NCBI GenBank assembly: GCA_050014815.1
Contig: JBEKCP010000107.1
Span: 1 to 12,031 of the forward strand
DNA from: JBEKCP01 sp050014815
Lineage (GTDB): Bacteria > Planctomycetota > Planctomycetia > Pirellulales > Thermoguttaceae
Length of the DNA stretch: 12,031 nt
Direction of reading: 5' to 3'
Each line of letters begins with the position of its first letter. Positions within the stretch are counted from its first letter, which is position 1. Positions 1-6,157 of the stretch are shown here, in pieces. Under the pieces are notes generated by a model. That model saw nothing but the letters and a program-made list of their open reading frames with translations, had not been told where the DNA came from and made no database searches. Both the position numbers and the translations under genes were made by a program.

Positions 1-411
1 CGCCGCCTCAGCCGCCCGCGTGCACAATTGGACCTCTTGGTCCGGACGTTCCGCGAAACGATTGTACATGCACAAGGCGGTGATCTTCTGAGCGGCCGCG
101 CTGGCATCGGCTTTCGTCCGCGCGATCCCGGCATCGGTGGCCAGGGAATACTTCTCGCCGGCATGGACCATCCCCGGCAGGGCGAGATTGTCGTCGACGG
201 CGACTTCCACGCCTTCCGACCCGATGCGCTTCAAGCCGGCCCAGCAGTCTTTCTCGCCGGTGTGCCCGAGCATCGCATCGCGGACCGAGACCGTCAAACG
301 CGATGCGCTTGCCCCCATGGCGGATCGCGCACAATGCGACGCAAGAGCGAGGCTGGCAAATAGTCCGCCGCCGTAGCCGAAGAAATCTCGACGCGTGAAT
401 GCTTGTTTCAT
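1..411 (-). CDS. Tat-exported sugar phosphate isomerase/epimerase-like TIM-barrel protein (N-terminal part)
   Basis: The gene enters from the left edge and only its first 137 codons are visible. ATG is at 411, with an AAGGA ribosome site at 421-425 (minus strand), 9 nt upstream. Residues 7-8 are the twin arginines of TRRDFFGYGGG, followed by a short hydrophobic stretch (about 15-25) and an Ala-rich region, so a Tat signal and export are likely. After it, LTVSVRDAMLG (39-49), the WAGLKRIGSEGVEVAVDD segment (58-75) and ITALCMYNRF (110-119) fit the first strands of a xylose-isomerase-like (AP endonuclease 2 type) TIM barrel. Such Tat-signalled proteins are common in planctomycetes, usually near carbohydrate oxidoreductases. 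Substrate and metal ligands cannot be judged because the C-terminal two thirds lie outside the window. Family call is fairly secure; specific activity is unknown. Confidence 0.75.
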   Translation of the reverse strand, partial: MKQAFTRRDFFGYGGGLFASLALASHCARSAMGASASRLTVSVRDAMLGHTGEKDCWAGLKRIGSEGVEVAVDDNLALPGMVHAGEKYSLATDAGIARTKADASAAAQKITALCMYNRFAERPDQEVQLCTRAAEAA

Positions 412-644
412 GGGCTGGTGTCCTTAAGGAAAGGTAACGGGCTGTTCTTGGGATATGGAACGGGGCTACCCGCGGATGCGGCGCCCCGAGCACATCCTCA
501 CGCCGAAGTACGTTGTCATACCACGACCGCCCGCCTTCGTCAACCGGTCGGAGCATTTCGGTGATTGCGATCGCTCTTCCCGCCCAGGAGCAACGCGGCT
601 TCTTTCAAGGCATGGGGCTTGTCAATCGTGGAACGCTTTCTGGG

Positions 645-1244
645 TCAGGGTTCTTTCTTCTCCGTCCGTAAGTTCAGGTACCGCAGCGCCTCCTCTCGCA
701 CGATCCTGTCAGAATCGTGGCTCATCTTCTTGAGCATTTCGAGCGATTCCGGCGTTTCCATCTTCCCTAGAGCATGCACTACGTCAATACGAACTTCATC
801 GTACGGATCTTCCCACATTGGCAGGAGAAGCTTTCTAGCATCGAACAAAGCAAATATCCCAGTGATTAACAAGTAGAGCACGAAAACTGCCGGGAAAACA
901 ATTCGGAAACCGAAATAGTGGCGTGCGCTGAACAGGAGGGAGACCCCGAGCGTCAGAATCAAAAGGTCACGGATCGAGAACTGCGGGCGCTGCTCAAAGA
1001 AAGCCACTACCGCTTCCAACCATAAGAATACAACAAAAACGATCCAACAAATGGTTTCCCATGAAACGTCGAGACGCACTCCGGGAGCAATCCAGCGGGA
1101 CCTTTCCACGACGCAGTAGGTAAACCAACCGGCGAAAACCACGGAGGAATGCCACGGAGTACGGTTCCGCTTGCGGCGATGCCTCCTTAGGAAAAAGGAC
1201 ACCACAAATGCGACGATCAAGGCTATTGGCGAGAAGAGGGACAT
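645..1244 (-). CDS. Small integral membrane protein with C-terminal HEAT-like repeat
   Basis: Function is not known. The 199-residue protein has about four or five hydrophobic segments (roughly 5-20, 63-83, 91-106 and 113-134, perhaps also 33-46), with a basic loop RRHRRKRNR at 20-28 after the first. A soluble tail follows: EDPYDEVRIDVVHALGKM (145-162) and SDRIVREEALRYL (178-190), which look like one to two HEAT/PBS-lyase-type helical repeats used for protein contacts. ATG at 1244 is preferred over ATG 1259 and TTG 1268 because GAGGG lies 6 nt upstream (1251-1255, minus strand) and a candidate promoter sits at 1268-1297. Base composition is visibly less GC-rich than the neighbours and the gene has no operon partner, which suggests acquired or poorly conserved DNA. 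The HEAT assignment is by pattern only. Confidence 0.7.
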   Translation of the reverse strand: MSLFSPIALIVAFVVSFFLRRHRRKRNRTPWHSSVVFAGWFTYCVVERSRWIAPGVRLDVSWETICWIVFVVFLWLEAVVAFFEQRPQFSIRDLLILTLGVSLLFSARHYFGFRIVFPAVFVLYLLITGIFALFDARKLLLPMWEDPYDEVRIDVVHALGKMETPESLEMLKKMSHDSDRIVREEALRYLNLRTEKKEP

Positions 1245-1267
1245 GTCTAACCCTCGCATATCCGGCA

Positions 1268-1297
1268 AGTCTAGGTGACCGGCCCGAGCAGCGTCAA
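1268..1297 (-). promoter_or_regulatory. Candidate sigma70-type promoter for the HEAT membrane protein gene
   Basis: On the minus strand, TTGACG (1297-1292) is followed after 18 nt by TAGACT (1273-1268). These match the -35 and -10 consensus at 5/6 and 4/6 positions. Transcription would begin near 1261, leaving a short leader to the ATG at 1244 and excluding the two more upstream start codons. Seen by eye only; chance occurrence is possible. Confidence 0.4.
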
Positions 1298-1374
1298 GAG
1301 AGGCTTCCGGAAAGTCCCCACTCGGTCCAAGTCACCAGGAGCAGAAAAACAGGGAGTCCAAGCTGGTTTCGACC

Positions 1375-1410
1375 TTGGAATCGCCACCAAGCCGTCGTGT
1401 GGTTTCACGC
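1375..1410. repeat. 36-bp direct repeat, copy 1
   Basis: The 36 bases starting TTGGAATCGCCACC and ending GTGGTTTCACGC recur at 1469-1504 with a single difference (T at 1381, C at 1475). The two copies flank the heptamer array, giving a 94-bp period. The sequence is not part of any gene I can support. Function is unknown; it may be what remains of a larger tandem duplication or a dispersed repeat. Confidence 0.85.
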
Positions 1411-1411
1411 C

Positions 1412-1460
1412 TTCTAACTTCTAACTTCTAACTTCTAACTTCTAACTTCTAACTCCTAAC
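1412..1460. repeat. Tandem heptamer array, seven copies of TTCTAAC
   Basis: Six exact TTCTAAC units (1412-1453) are followed by one variant, TCCTAAC (1454-1460), head to tail with no spacers. On the minus strand the unit reads GTTAGAA. It is a simple-sequence array of the kind that changes copy number by slippage. It lies in non-coding DNA between two minus-strand genes. The unit length is not a multiple of three in codons, so a conserved coding role is unlikely. Confidence 0.95.
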
Positions 1461-1468
1461 TCCCCAAA

Positions 1469-1504
1469 TTGGAACCGCCACCAAGCCGTCGTGTGGTTTC
1501 ACGC
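1469..1504. repeat. 36-bp direct repeat, copy 2
   Basis: This is the second copy of the 36-base unit at 1375-1410, matching 35 of 36 bases. It lies 29 bases downstream of the stop codon of the URO-D-family gene (which reads leftwards and ends at 1534), so it is probably in the 3' untranslated region of the four-gene operon. Its pairing potential is weak (CCAC with GTGG), so it is not a convincing terminator. Confidence 0.85.
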
Positions 1505-1533
1505 ACCGCCAAGTCGATCGCCAAGCGGCAATC

Positions 1534-2697
1534 TCACGCTGCCGAAATTGGATACCGTCCAAAAGTCCTTGCTTCATCAAACATGGCCGCGATATTGGCC
1601 GGGGGGACGTGAGGCTGGATGTTATGGACGGGGTTGAAGACGAAGCCGCCGCCGCAGGCCAGATCGCGGATGCGGCGGCGGACTTCTTCGCGTACCTGCT
1701 CGGGACTGCCCGCCGGGAGCACCCGTTGCGTGTCGCAGCCGCCGCCCCAGAAAGACAAGTGCCTGCCATACTGCTTCTTCAGCAAAGCGGTGTCCATGCC
1801 CGCCGCCGATACCTGGACCGGATTGAGGATCTGCACCCCAATCTCGATGAGGTCCGGCAGAAACGTGCCGATCGCGCCGCAACCGTGGTAGAATATCTTG
1901 GCCTTGGTTTTGCGCCGAATGGCCTCGATGATCCGGGCCCAACGAGGCTTGATCAAACGCCGGTAAACGGCCGGCGAAATAAGCGGGCAAGTCTGCCCGG
2001 TCAGGTCGTCGGCCGTGAAGTGGACGTCGATCAGGTCGCCCACCTCGGCAAGGAAGAGTTCTTGGGCCGTAATGATGGTGCCTGTAAGGCGATCGAGGAA
2101 CGCCTCGGCAAACTCTTCGTTGGCCACCAGGTCCATCAGACCTTCTTCCATGCCGCGGACCCGCAAGAGCTGATTGAACAGATCGTGGCCGCAAGGGGCC
2201 ATGCCGAACAGAGCGCGATCGGTTTGGGCGCGCAGTTGCTCGACGCGGCGGCGAAGGCCGCGATAGCGGGCCGTGTCGGCCGGATCGGGCCAAGGCATTT
2301 TGTCAAGGGCCTCCAACGTCGGCTCCGCGAGGGGGAACTCCTGCCAATCGTAGTAGTAGCCGCCCCTGGGCCGGCGAAGGGTGGCCCCAAACTCGTCCCG
2401 GAACGATTCACCCCGCTGGCCCTCGTCGATGAAAACCGGCCGGTAACCCTCCGCCGGATTGGCGAAGACGGGAATCACGTCGGCACCGAAGCGGTCCAAC
2501 AGGTCGTCGTCGACTGCGGCAATCTGCTGCACGGTTTCCAGGGTGCGGACGGGTTTTTGAGGCAAGCCGAGGTGGTCGCGCAGGGCCCCGTACGTCGAGA
2601 TGGCGATCGACGAGACGACCGTGCCTCCCAAGTCGATCGGCACGCGATCGGGCTCCTGGTGATCCAATGCCGTCAGGACGCGCTGGCGAGAGTTCAT
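1534..2697 (-). CDS. Uroporphyrinogen-decarboxylase-family protein, MtaA/CmuA-like
   Basis: This 387-residue protein belongs to the URO-D superfamily, which contains heme-pathway decarboxylases and zinc-dependent cobalamin methyltransferases. Seen: N-terminal RVLTALDHQEPDRVPIDLGG (6-25), the acidic metal-site neighbourhood around 225-236 (VHFTADDLTGQT), HGCG at 271-274 before a predicted barrel strand ending in LNPVQ (291-295), and GGGCDTQ at 318-324. H271-x-C273 plus C321 resemble the His-x-Cys...Cys zinc ligands of corrinoid-dependent methyltransferases, and the arginine-rich N-terminal signature of true HemE is absent. A methyl-transfer or related C1 role is therefore more likely than heme synthesis. 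ATG 2697 overlaps the previous gene's TGA (ATGA), with CAGGG 5 nt upstream. It is the last gene of the four-gene operon. Such proteins are frequent in planctomycete sugar loci, but their substrate is not established. No corrinoid protein gene lies nearby. Confidence 0.85.
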   Translation of the reverse strand: MNSRQRVLTALDHQEPDRVPIDLGGTVVSSIAISTYGALRDHLGLPQKPVRTLETVQQIAAVDDDLLDRFGADVIPVFANPAEGYRPVFIDEGQRGESFRDEFGATLRRPRGGYYYDWQEFPLAEPTLEALDKMPWPDPADTARYRGLRRRVEQLRAQTDRALFGMAPCGHDLFNQLLRVRGMEEGLMDLVANEEFAEAFLDRLTGTIITAQELFLAEVGDLIDVHFTADDLTGQTCPLISPAVYRRLIKPRWARIIEAIRRKTKAKIFYHGCGAIGTFLPDLIEIGVQILNPVQVSAAGMDTALLKKQYGRHLSFWGGGCDTQRVLPAGSPEQVREEVRRRIRDLACGGGFVFNPVHNIQPHVPPANIAAMFDEARTFGRYPISAA

Positions 2698-3515
2698 CGT
2701 TGCCCTGCCTTTCGTTGCGGGTTGGCAATCGCCTGCACGCAATGCTCGATGCACTGCCGCCGCGGCAACCTCGTATGGTACACGCCGATCGAACAGCATC
2801 CCTGATACCCGATCTGCTCCAGTCGGTCAAGGAACGCGGCGGTGGGCCAGTGGCCGGCGCCCAGAACGTCCCGATTGGTTTCACAGAGGTGTACGTGCGC
2901 CAGGATGTCGCGGATGGCCGGCAGCGGCGAGAACATGTCCTTCTCTTCGATGTTCATGTGGAAGGAGTCGATCATCATGCGGACGCCCGGCAGATCAAGG
3001 CCGCGGACCAGCTCGGCCACCTCGGCAATCGTATTGTGGAAGCCGACTTCGCCTTGTTGGACCGGCTCGAAGGCGATGGTGACCTTCTGCTGCGAGGCGT
3101 ATTGCCCTATTTCGCGGATCGCCTCCCGGATGCGGCGTGCGCCGACCGCCCGATCCGGCTCGTCGCTCAGGCGGCCCTGTAGCGAGCCGAAGACCATCAC
3201 TGCCCTCCAACGGGCCGCCAGGGCGACGAAGGACTTGAGCAACTCGATCGTGCGTCGCCGCACCGCCTCGTCGGCCGTGCAAAGGCAGTTGCCGCGGCTG
3301 GAATAGGTTGAGCCGGTCTGGAAGGCGCACATCGCGTAGCCCGCCGCGGCCAGCGATCGGCCGACGCGGTCCTCGTCGAACTCCGCCGGATCGGCGATCT
3401 GCAATTCCACGGCGTCGTAGCCCGCCCGCTTCATGCACGCCAGATCGCCCTCGAACTCGCTCCAATCGCGGTAGGAGGCCGGATCGGGCAGCACGTAGCT
3501 CAGTCGCATCGTCAT
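2694..3515 (-). CDS. Sugar 3-epimerase-like TIM-barrel protein (tagatose/psicose epimerase type) with an altered metal site
   Basis: This 273-residue xylose-isomerase-like TIM barrel has nearly the residue spacing of D-tagatose 3-epimerases. E150 (TIAFEPVQ), D183 and H186 (MMIDSFHMN), H209 (HVHLCETNR) and R215 correspond to the family's metal- and substrate-binding residues, and E156 to a substrate contact. The expected fourth metal ligand, a Glu near the C-terminus in a Y-x-G-x-x-S-I-E context, is Gly here (YQGCCSIGVYH, G244, codon GGC). Activity may be lost, changed, or supported by another residue. Start ATG 3515 has AGGAG 6 nt upstream and overlaps the transporter's TGA (ATGA); the stop overlaps the URO-D gene start in the same way, implying translational coupling. 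The likely role is isomerising a sugar or its phosphate imported by the upstream transporter. Family secure; exact reaction not. Confidence 0.85.
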   Translation of the reverse strand: MTMRLSYVLPDPASYRDWSEFEGDLACMKRAGYDAVELQIADPAEFDEDRVGRSLAAAGYAMCAFQTGSTYSSRGNCLCTADEAVRRRTIELLKSFVALAARWRAVMVFGSLQGRLSDEPDRAVGARRIREAIREIGQYASQQKVTIAFEPVQQGEVGFHNTIAEVAELVRGLDLPGVRMMIDSFHMNIEEKDMFSPLPAIRDILAHVHLCETNRDVLGAGHWPTAAFLDRLEQIGYQGCCSIGVYHTRLPRRQCIEHCVQAIANPQRKAGQR

Positions 3516-4966
3516 GGTTTACTCCTGGTCCAAGAGGCGCCGATTTCCTCCAGCGTGCGGCCTTTGGTTTCCGGCACGATCACAAGCGAGAACAGGAAGG
3601 CCGCCGCCGAAAGGACCGCGAAGATCCAGTAAGCCATGGCCGGCGAGCCGAGATTCGTCTTGAAGCAGTCGACCAGCGGAGGGAAGCAGAACGTCGTCAG
3701 AAAGGACGCGGTCCAAACGCAAACCGAAGCCACGCCCATGGCCCTGCCGCGGAGTCGATTGGGAAATATCTCCGACATGATCAGCCACGCCAGCGGCGCC
3801 AGGCTCACCAGGTAGGCGCCCATCACGAGGAACATCGTTGCTACAACGTAGGCGCCGGTGGCATGCCAGTGGAATAGCGCGCCCAGGATCACCATGCCGA
3901 CGGTCATTCCCGCGGTCCCCAGCAGCAAGAGCGGCTTCCGGCCCAGGCGATCGACGACGAGAAGGGCGGCAACCGTGCAAAGCACATACCAGAGGCTGAT
4001 AATGACGTTTGGACGGATGGCGTCTCTGGGGCTGGCGAATCCCGCGTCGAGAAAGACGCCGGGCATGTACATGGTCAGGATGCTTGCGCCGGTGATCTGC
4101 TGAAAGGCGCCCAGCGAACAGGCGATCAGCAAAGCAAACCGCATCCCCGGCCGCAGCAGGTCCCGCAACGATCCCTGTTCTTGAGTGGAGGCCAGGATGT
4201 CTTTCATCTCGGTTTCGGCGTTCTCCCGGCCGTCGATCAGCGCCAACACTTCGAGCGCCTCTTGATGCCGGCCCTTCTGCGCCATCCAGCGCGGGCTCTC
4301 CGGCACCAAGAGCAGGCCGACGATGAACAGCGGCACGGGCACGGCGTTCGAGGCCAGCATCCATCGCCAGTGCTCTCCAGGGGCCAGGTAGAAGGGGACG
4401 ACCGCGGCGCAGGCCAGGCCCACGACGATCGCCAATTGATTGACGGTCACCAGGGCCCCGCGGATCCGCGGCGGCGCCATCTCGGCGATGAACATCGGCG
4501 AGACGACCGACGCCAGACCTACCCCGACGCCGCCAAGGAACCGCAAGAGGTCGAATTCGATCGCGTTGCGGGACACCGCTGTTCCCAGGGCGCCCGCCGC
4601 GAACAGCAGACCGGCGAAAATCAGCGTCCGCTTTCGGCCCAAGCGATCGCCCAGCGCGCCGCCCACGATTGGGCCCGCCATGCAACCCAAGAGCGCGCTG
4701 GCCATGGCGAAACCGTGCTGGGGGGGCGTCAGGCCGAACGCCGGCTTGATGAAGAGCATGGCGCCGGCAATGATCTGCAGGTCATATCCGAAGAGGAATC
4801 CTCCCAGGGCGGCCACCGCGGCGATCAAGAAGACGAGAAAGGACGGAAAAAGGGGACAGTCCCCATTTGCCGGCACGGCCCGGAGGCGGGTACCATGCTC
4901 GCATGGTCGTCGCACAAATGGGGACTGTCCCCCTTTTCCGCCCGTGCCGGTTTCTGATGCGTTCAT
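3512..4966 (-). CDS. MFS sugar porter (XylE/GLUT-like) with a repeat-derived N-terminus
   Basis: This 484-residue protein has 12 predicted membrane segments and the sugar-porter signatures in order: GGFLFGYD (55-62), GDRLGRKR (106-113), PESPRWM (222-228), QQITGAS (289-295), DRLGRKP (339-345), SEIFPNRLRGR (398-408) and VPETKGRTLEEI (464-475). It is a proton-coupled or facilitative sugar importer of the inner membrane. ATG 4966 is chosen over GTG 4981; the ribosome site is weak (GGAAA). The odd part is residues 9-42: they are encoded by a 102-bp palindromic element (4841-4942) that keeps the frame open and ends just before the first membrane helix (about 43). The native N-terminus has therefore been replaced or extended by a polar, Cys-containing tail. 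It sits between the KduD-like gene (42-nt gap) and the epimerase-like gene (ATGA overlap). Confidence 0.9.
   Translation of the reverse strand: MNASETGTGGKGGQSPFVRRPCEHGTRLRAVPANGDCPLFPSFLVFLIAAVAALGGFLFGYDLQIIAGAMLFIKPAFGLTPPQHGFAMASALLGCMAGPIVGGALGDRLGRKRTLIFAGLLFAAGALGTAVSRNAIEFDLLRFLGGVGVGLASVVSPMFIAEMAPPRIRGALVTVNQLAIVVGLACAAVVPFYLAPGEHWRWMLASNAVPVPLFIVGLLLVPESPRWMAQKGRHQEALEVLALIDGRENAETEMKDILASTQEQGSLRDLLRPGMRFALLIACSLGAFQQITGASILTMYMPGVFLDAGFASPRDAIRPNVIISLWYVLCTVAALLVVDRLGRKPLLLLGTAGMTVGMVILGALFHWHATGAYVVATMFLVMGAYLVSLAPLAWLIMSEIFPNRLRGRAMGVASVCVWTASFLTTFCFPPLVDCFKTNLGSPAMAYWIFAVLSAAAFLFSLVIVPETKGRTLEEIGASWTRSKP
4841..4942. repeat. Palindromic REP/MITE-like element with GGGGAC(A/T)GTCCCC cores
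   Basis: Two arms of about 28 bases (4841-4869 and 4915-4942) are inverted repeats with two mismatches. Each arm carries a 13-base core that is itself palindromic: GGGGACAGTCCCC at 4852-4864 and GGGGACTGTCCCC at 4920-4932. The 45-base centre contains a further small hairpin, ACCATGCGAGCATGGT (4892-4907). The transcript could fold into a long cruciform-like hairpin. No transposase gene lies within. It resembles the short palindromic repeats spread by REP-associated tyrosine transposases; a remnant of such a transposase lies at 11783-11922. Translation of either strand gives the peptides GQSPF or GTVPLF that I associate with planctomycete proteins. Confidence 0.85.
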
Positions 4967-5008
4967 TGTTCGAGTTTCCACTGGCGTGCTTGCGTTTCCA
5001 ATCGCGCA

Positions 5009-5761
5009 CTATCGGCCCATCCAGCCGCCGTCGACGACCAACACGTGCCCATCGACGTAGTTGCTGGCATCGCTTGCCAGGAACAACAGCGGTCCGACAA
5101 GGTCCTCCGGTTTTCCCCAGCGTCCGGCGGGGATGCGCTCGCGGATCTTCGGCTCGCGCACGGGGTCGTGGACGAGGGCCTCGCACATTTCGGTGTCGAA
5201 ATAGCCGGGCGCTATCGCATTGACGTGGATGTTCTTGCTCGCCCACTCGTTGGCCAGGGCCCTGGTGAGCCCGACGACGGCGTGCTTGGCGGCCGCATAG
5301 GCCGGGATCGTCCAGCCGCCCTGGAAGCCGCACACCGACGCGATGTTGATGATCTTCCCGCCGCCCTGCTTCGCCATGACGCGCGCGGCCTGCTGGCTCA
5401 GCTCGAACGCGCCGGTCAGCATCAGGCCGAGGATCTGGTCCCACTTGTCCAGCGCGAAATCGACGGCCGGCTGGCGATGCTGAATGCCGGCGTTGTTGAC
5501 GAGGATATCGAGGCGGCCGAAGCGATCCACGACCTTGTCCACCAGCCCGGCGCGCTGGGAACGCTCGCCCAGATCGGCCTGGAAATACGCCAACTCGCCG
5601 CCCCGCTCCGCGATGCGGCGACTCAACTGCTCGCACTCGGCGCTGGCCGCGGCGACGGCCACCTTGACCCCGGCGGCCGCCAGGCCCTCGCTCATGGCCA
5701 GGCCGAGCCCCCGGCGGCCCCCGGTAACCAGCGCCACGCGACCCGAAATGTCAAACAGCAT
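5009..5761 (-). CDS. kduD: SDR-family dehydrogenase, probable 2-dehydro-3-deoxy-D-gluconate 5-dehydrogenase
   Basis: This 250-residue short-chain dehydrogenase has typical full family length. Seen: nucleotide-binding TGGRRGLG (13-20), NNAG (89-92), catalytic S142, Y155 and K159 (YAAAK), APGYFDTEM (184-192), GRWGKPEDLVGPLLFLAS (213-230), and a C-terminal YVDGHVLVVDGGWMGR (235-250). The C-terminal pattern closely fits KduD, which interconverts 2,5-diketo-3-deoxygluconate and 2-keto-3-deoxygluconate with NAD(H) in pectin and uronate breakdown. Gluconate 5-dehydrogenase (Ga5DH/IdnO-type) is the main alternative. ATG 5761 has AAGGA 10 nt upstream. It is the first gene of the four-gene minus-strand operon, ahead of the sugar porter, and a candidate extended -10 lies about 70 nt upstream. 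The symbol reflects family resemblance only. Confidence 0.85.
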   Translation of the reverse strand: MLFDISGRVALVTGGRRGLGLAMSEGLAAAGVKVAVAAASAECEQLSRRIAERGGELAYFQADLGERSQRAGLVDKVVDRFGRLDILVNNAGIQHRQPAVDFALDKWDQILGLMLTGAFELSQQAARVMAKQGGGKIINIASVCGFQGGWTIPAYAAAKHAVVGLTRALANEWASKNIHVNAIAPGYFDTEMCEALVHDPVREPKIRERIPAGRWGKPEDLVGPLLFLASDASNYVDGHVLVVDGGWMGR

Positions 5762-5830
5762 GGTACTCGCTTCCTTGCGGTGTGGATGATGGTGGTTGGG
5801 GGAACAGGAATCTCAAGTATGGTCGCCCCC

Positions 5831-5839
5831 AGTTTAGCA
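5831..5839 (-). promoter_or_regulatory. Candidate extended -10 for the kduD-type operon
   Basis: On the minus strand the sequence reads TGCTAAACT, a TGn motif followed by a -10 matching TATAAT at 4 of 6 positions. It lies about 70 nt upstream of the kduD-like ATG. The region 17 nt upstream has only a weak -35 (TGGAAG). Plausible but unproven. Confidence 0.3.
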
Positions 5840-5991
5840 AAGTGACGGACGACCTTCCAGTTGTCTCCAGCATCGAGCCCCGCCAGGCCGGAATTGCTGT
5901 AACGTCTTGAAGCGTAACGCTTTTCTCTGGCCCCGCCGACCGGGGAAGAGTCTTTGGAACTGCCGCAAACCTACCCAAAACGGCCCTGAAA

Positions 5992-6042
5992 GGCCCCGAA
6001 AGTTTGCAACCTTCGTTGCAACCGAGGGCCACTTTCCGGGGC
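5992..6042. repeat. Imperfect hairpin with nested stem-loop
   Basis: GCCCCGAAAGT (5993-6003) pairs with ACTTTCCGGGGC (6031-6042) with one bulged base. Inside is a perfect 7-bp stem, TTGCAAC (6004-6010) and GTTGCAA (6015-6021), closing a CTTC loop. It sits between divergent genes and has no T-tract, so it is not a standard terminator. It could be a regulatory stem, a protein-binding palindrome or a short mobile palindrome. Confidence 0.6.
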
Positions 6043-6098
6043 GGGGGAGCCGTTGGAACTATTGGAACGGGAGGGCCCGCCCCCCTCAATCGGCAATC

Positions 6099-6107
6099 TG
6101 CTATAAT
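6099..6107 (+). promoter_or_regulatory. Extended -10 promoter for the restriction-modification block
   Basis: TGCTATAAT combines the TGn extension with a perfect TATAAT hexamer (6102-6107). It lies 50 nt upstream of the 78-codon gene at 6158. The position 17 nt upstream holds only GC-rich sequence (GCCCCC) rather than a -35, which fits extended -10 promoters. This is the best-looking promoter in the window. Confidence 0.55.
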
Positions 6108-6157
6108 GCCTGGCGTGCCCCACATCGCCCCGCCCGCCTTGGGAGCCCGGTCTGAAT

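Larger units (their letters stand above)
5762..6157. other. Divergent intergenic region (396 bp)
   Basis: This gap separates the leftward kduD-type operon from the rightward restriction-modification block. I see a candidate extended -10 for each direction (5831-5839 minus, 6099-6107 plus), a strong imperfect hairpin (5992-6042) and a short direct repeat TTGGAAC near 6053 and 6063. No gene, tRNA or riboswitch is recognised, and no clear repressor operator. Composition is mixed, with a C-rich run near 6078-6085. Confidence 0.6.

Noticed and set aside
620..625. A perfect TTGACA on the minus strand upstream of the left-edge Tat gene, as a promoter.
   Set aside because: No acceptable -10 occurs 16-18 nt downstream, and the distance to the ATG at 411 is long.
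1375..1504. Two direct repeats with a repeat-rich middle considered as a CRISPR array.
   Set aside because: There are only two 36-bp copies, the intervening sequence is a simple heptamer array rather than a unique spacer, and no cas genes are nearby.
1534..2697. Calling the URO-D-family protein HemE (heme biosynthesis).
   Set aside because: The N-terminal arginine-rich substrate signature of true uroporphyrinogen decarboxylase is absent, a methyltransferase-like His-x-Cys...Cys pattern is present, and no heme genes are nearby.
1609..2805. Long plus-strand open frame (398 codons) opposite the URO-D-family gene.
   Set aside because: It is a by-product of GC-rich codon structure on the other strand: no family resemblance, no ribosome site, and it crosses the boundary of two real minus-strand genes.
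5992..6042. The nested hairpin as an intrinsic terminator.
   Set aside because: Genes on both sides point away from it, and neither strand has a T-tract after the stem.
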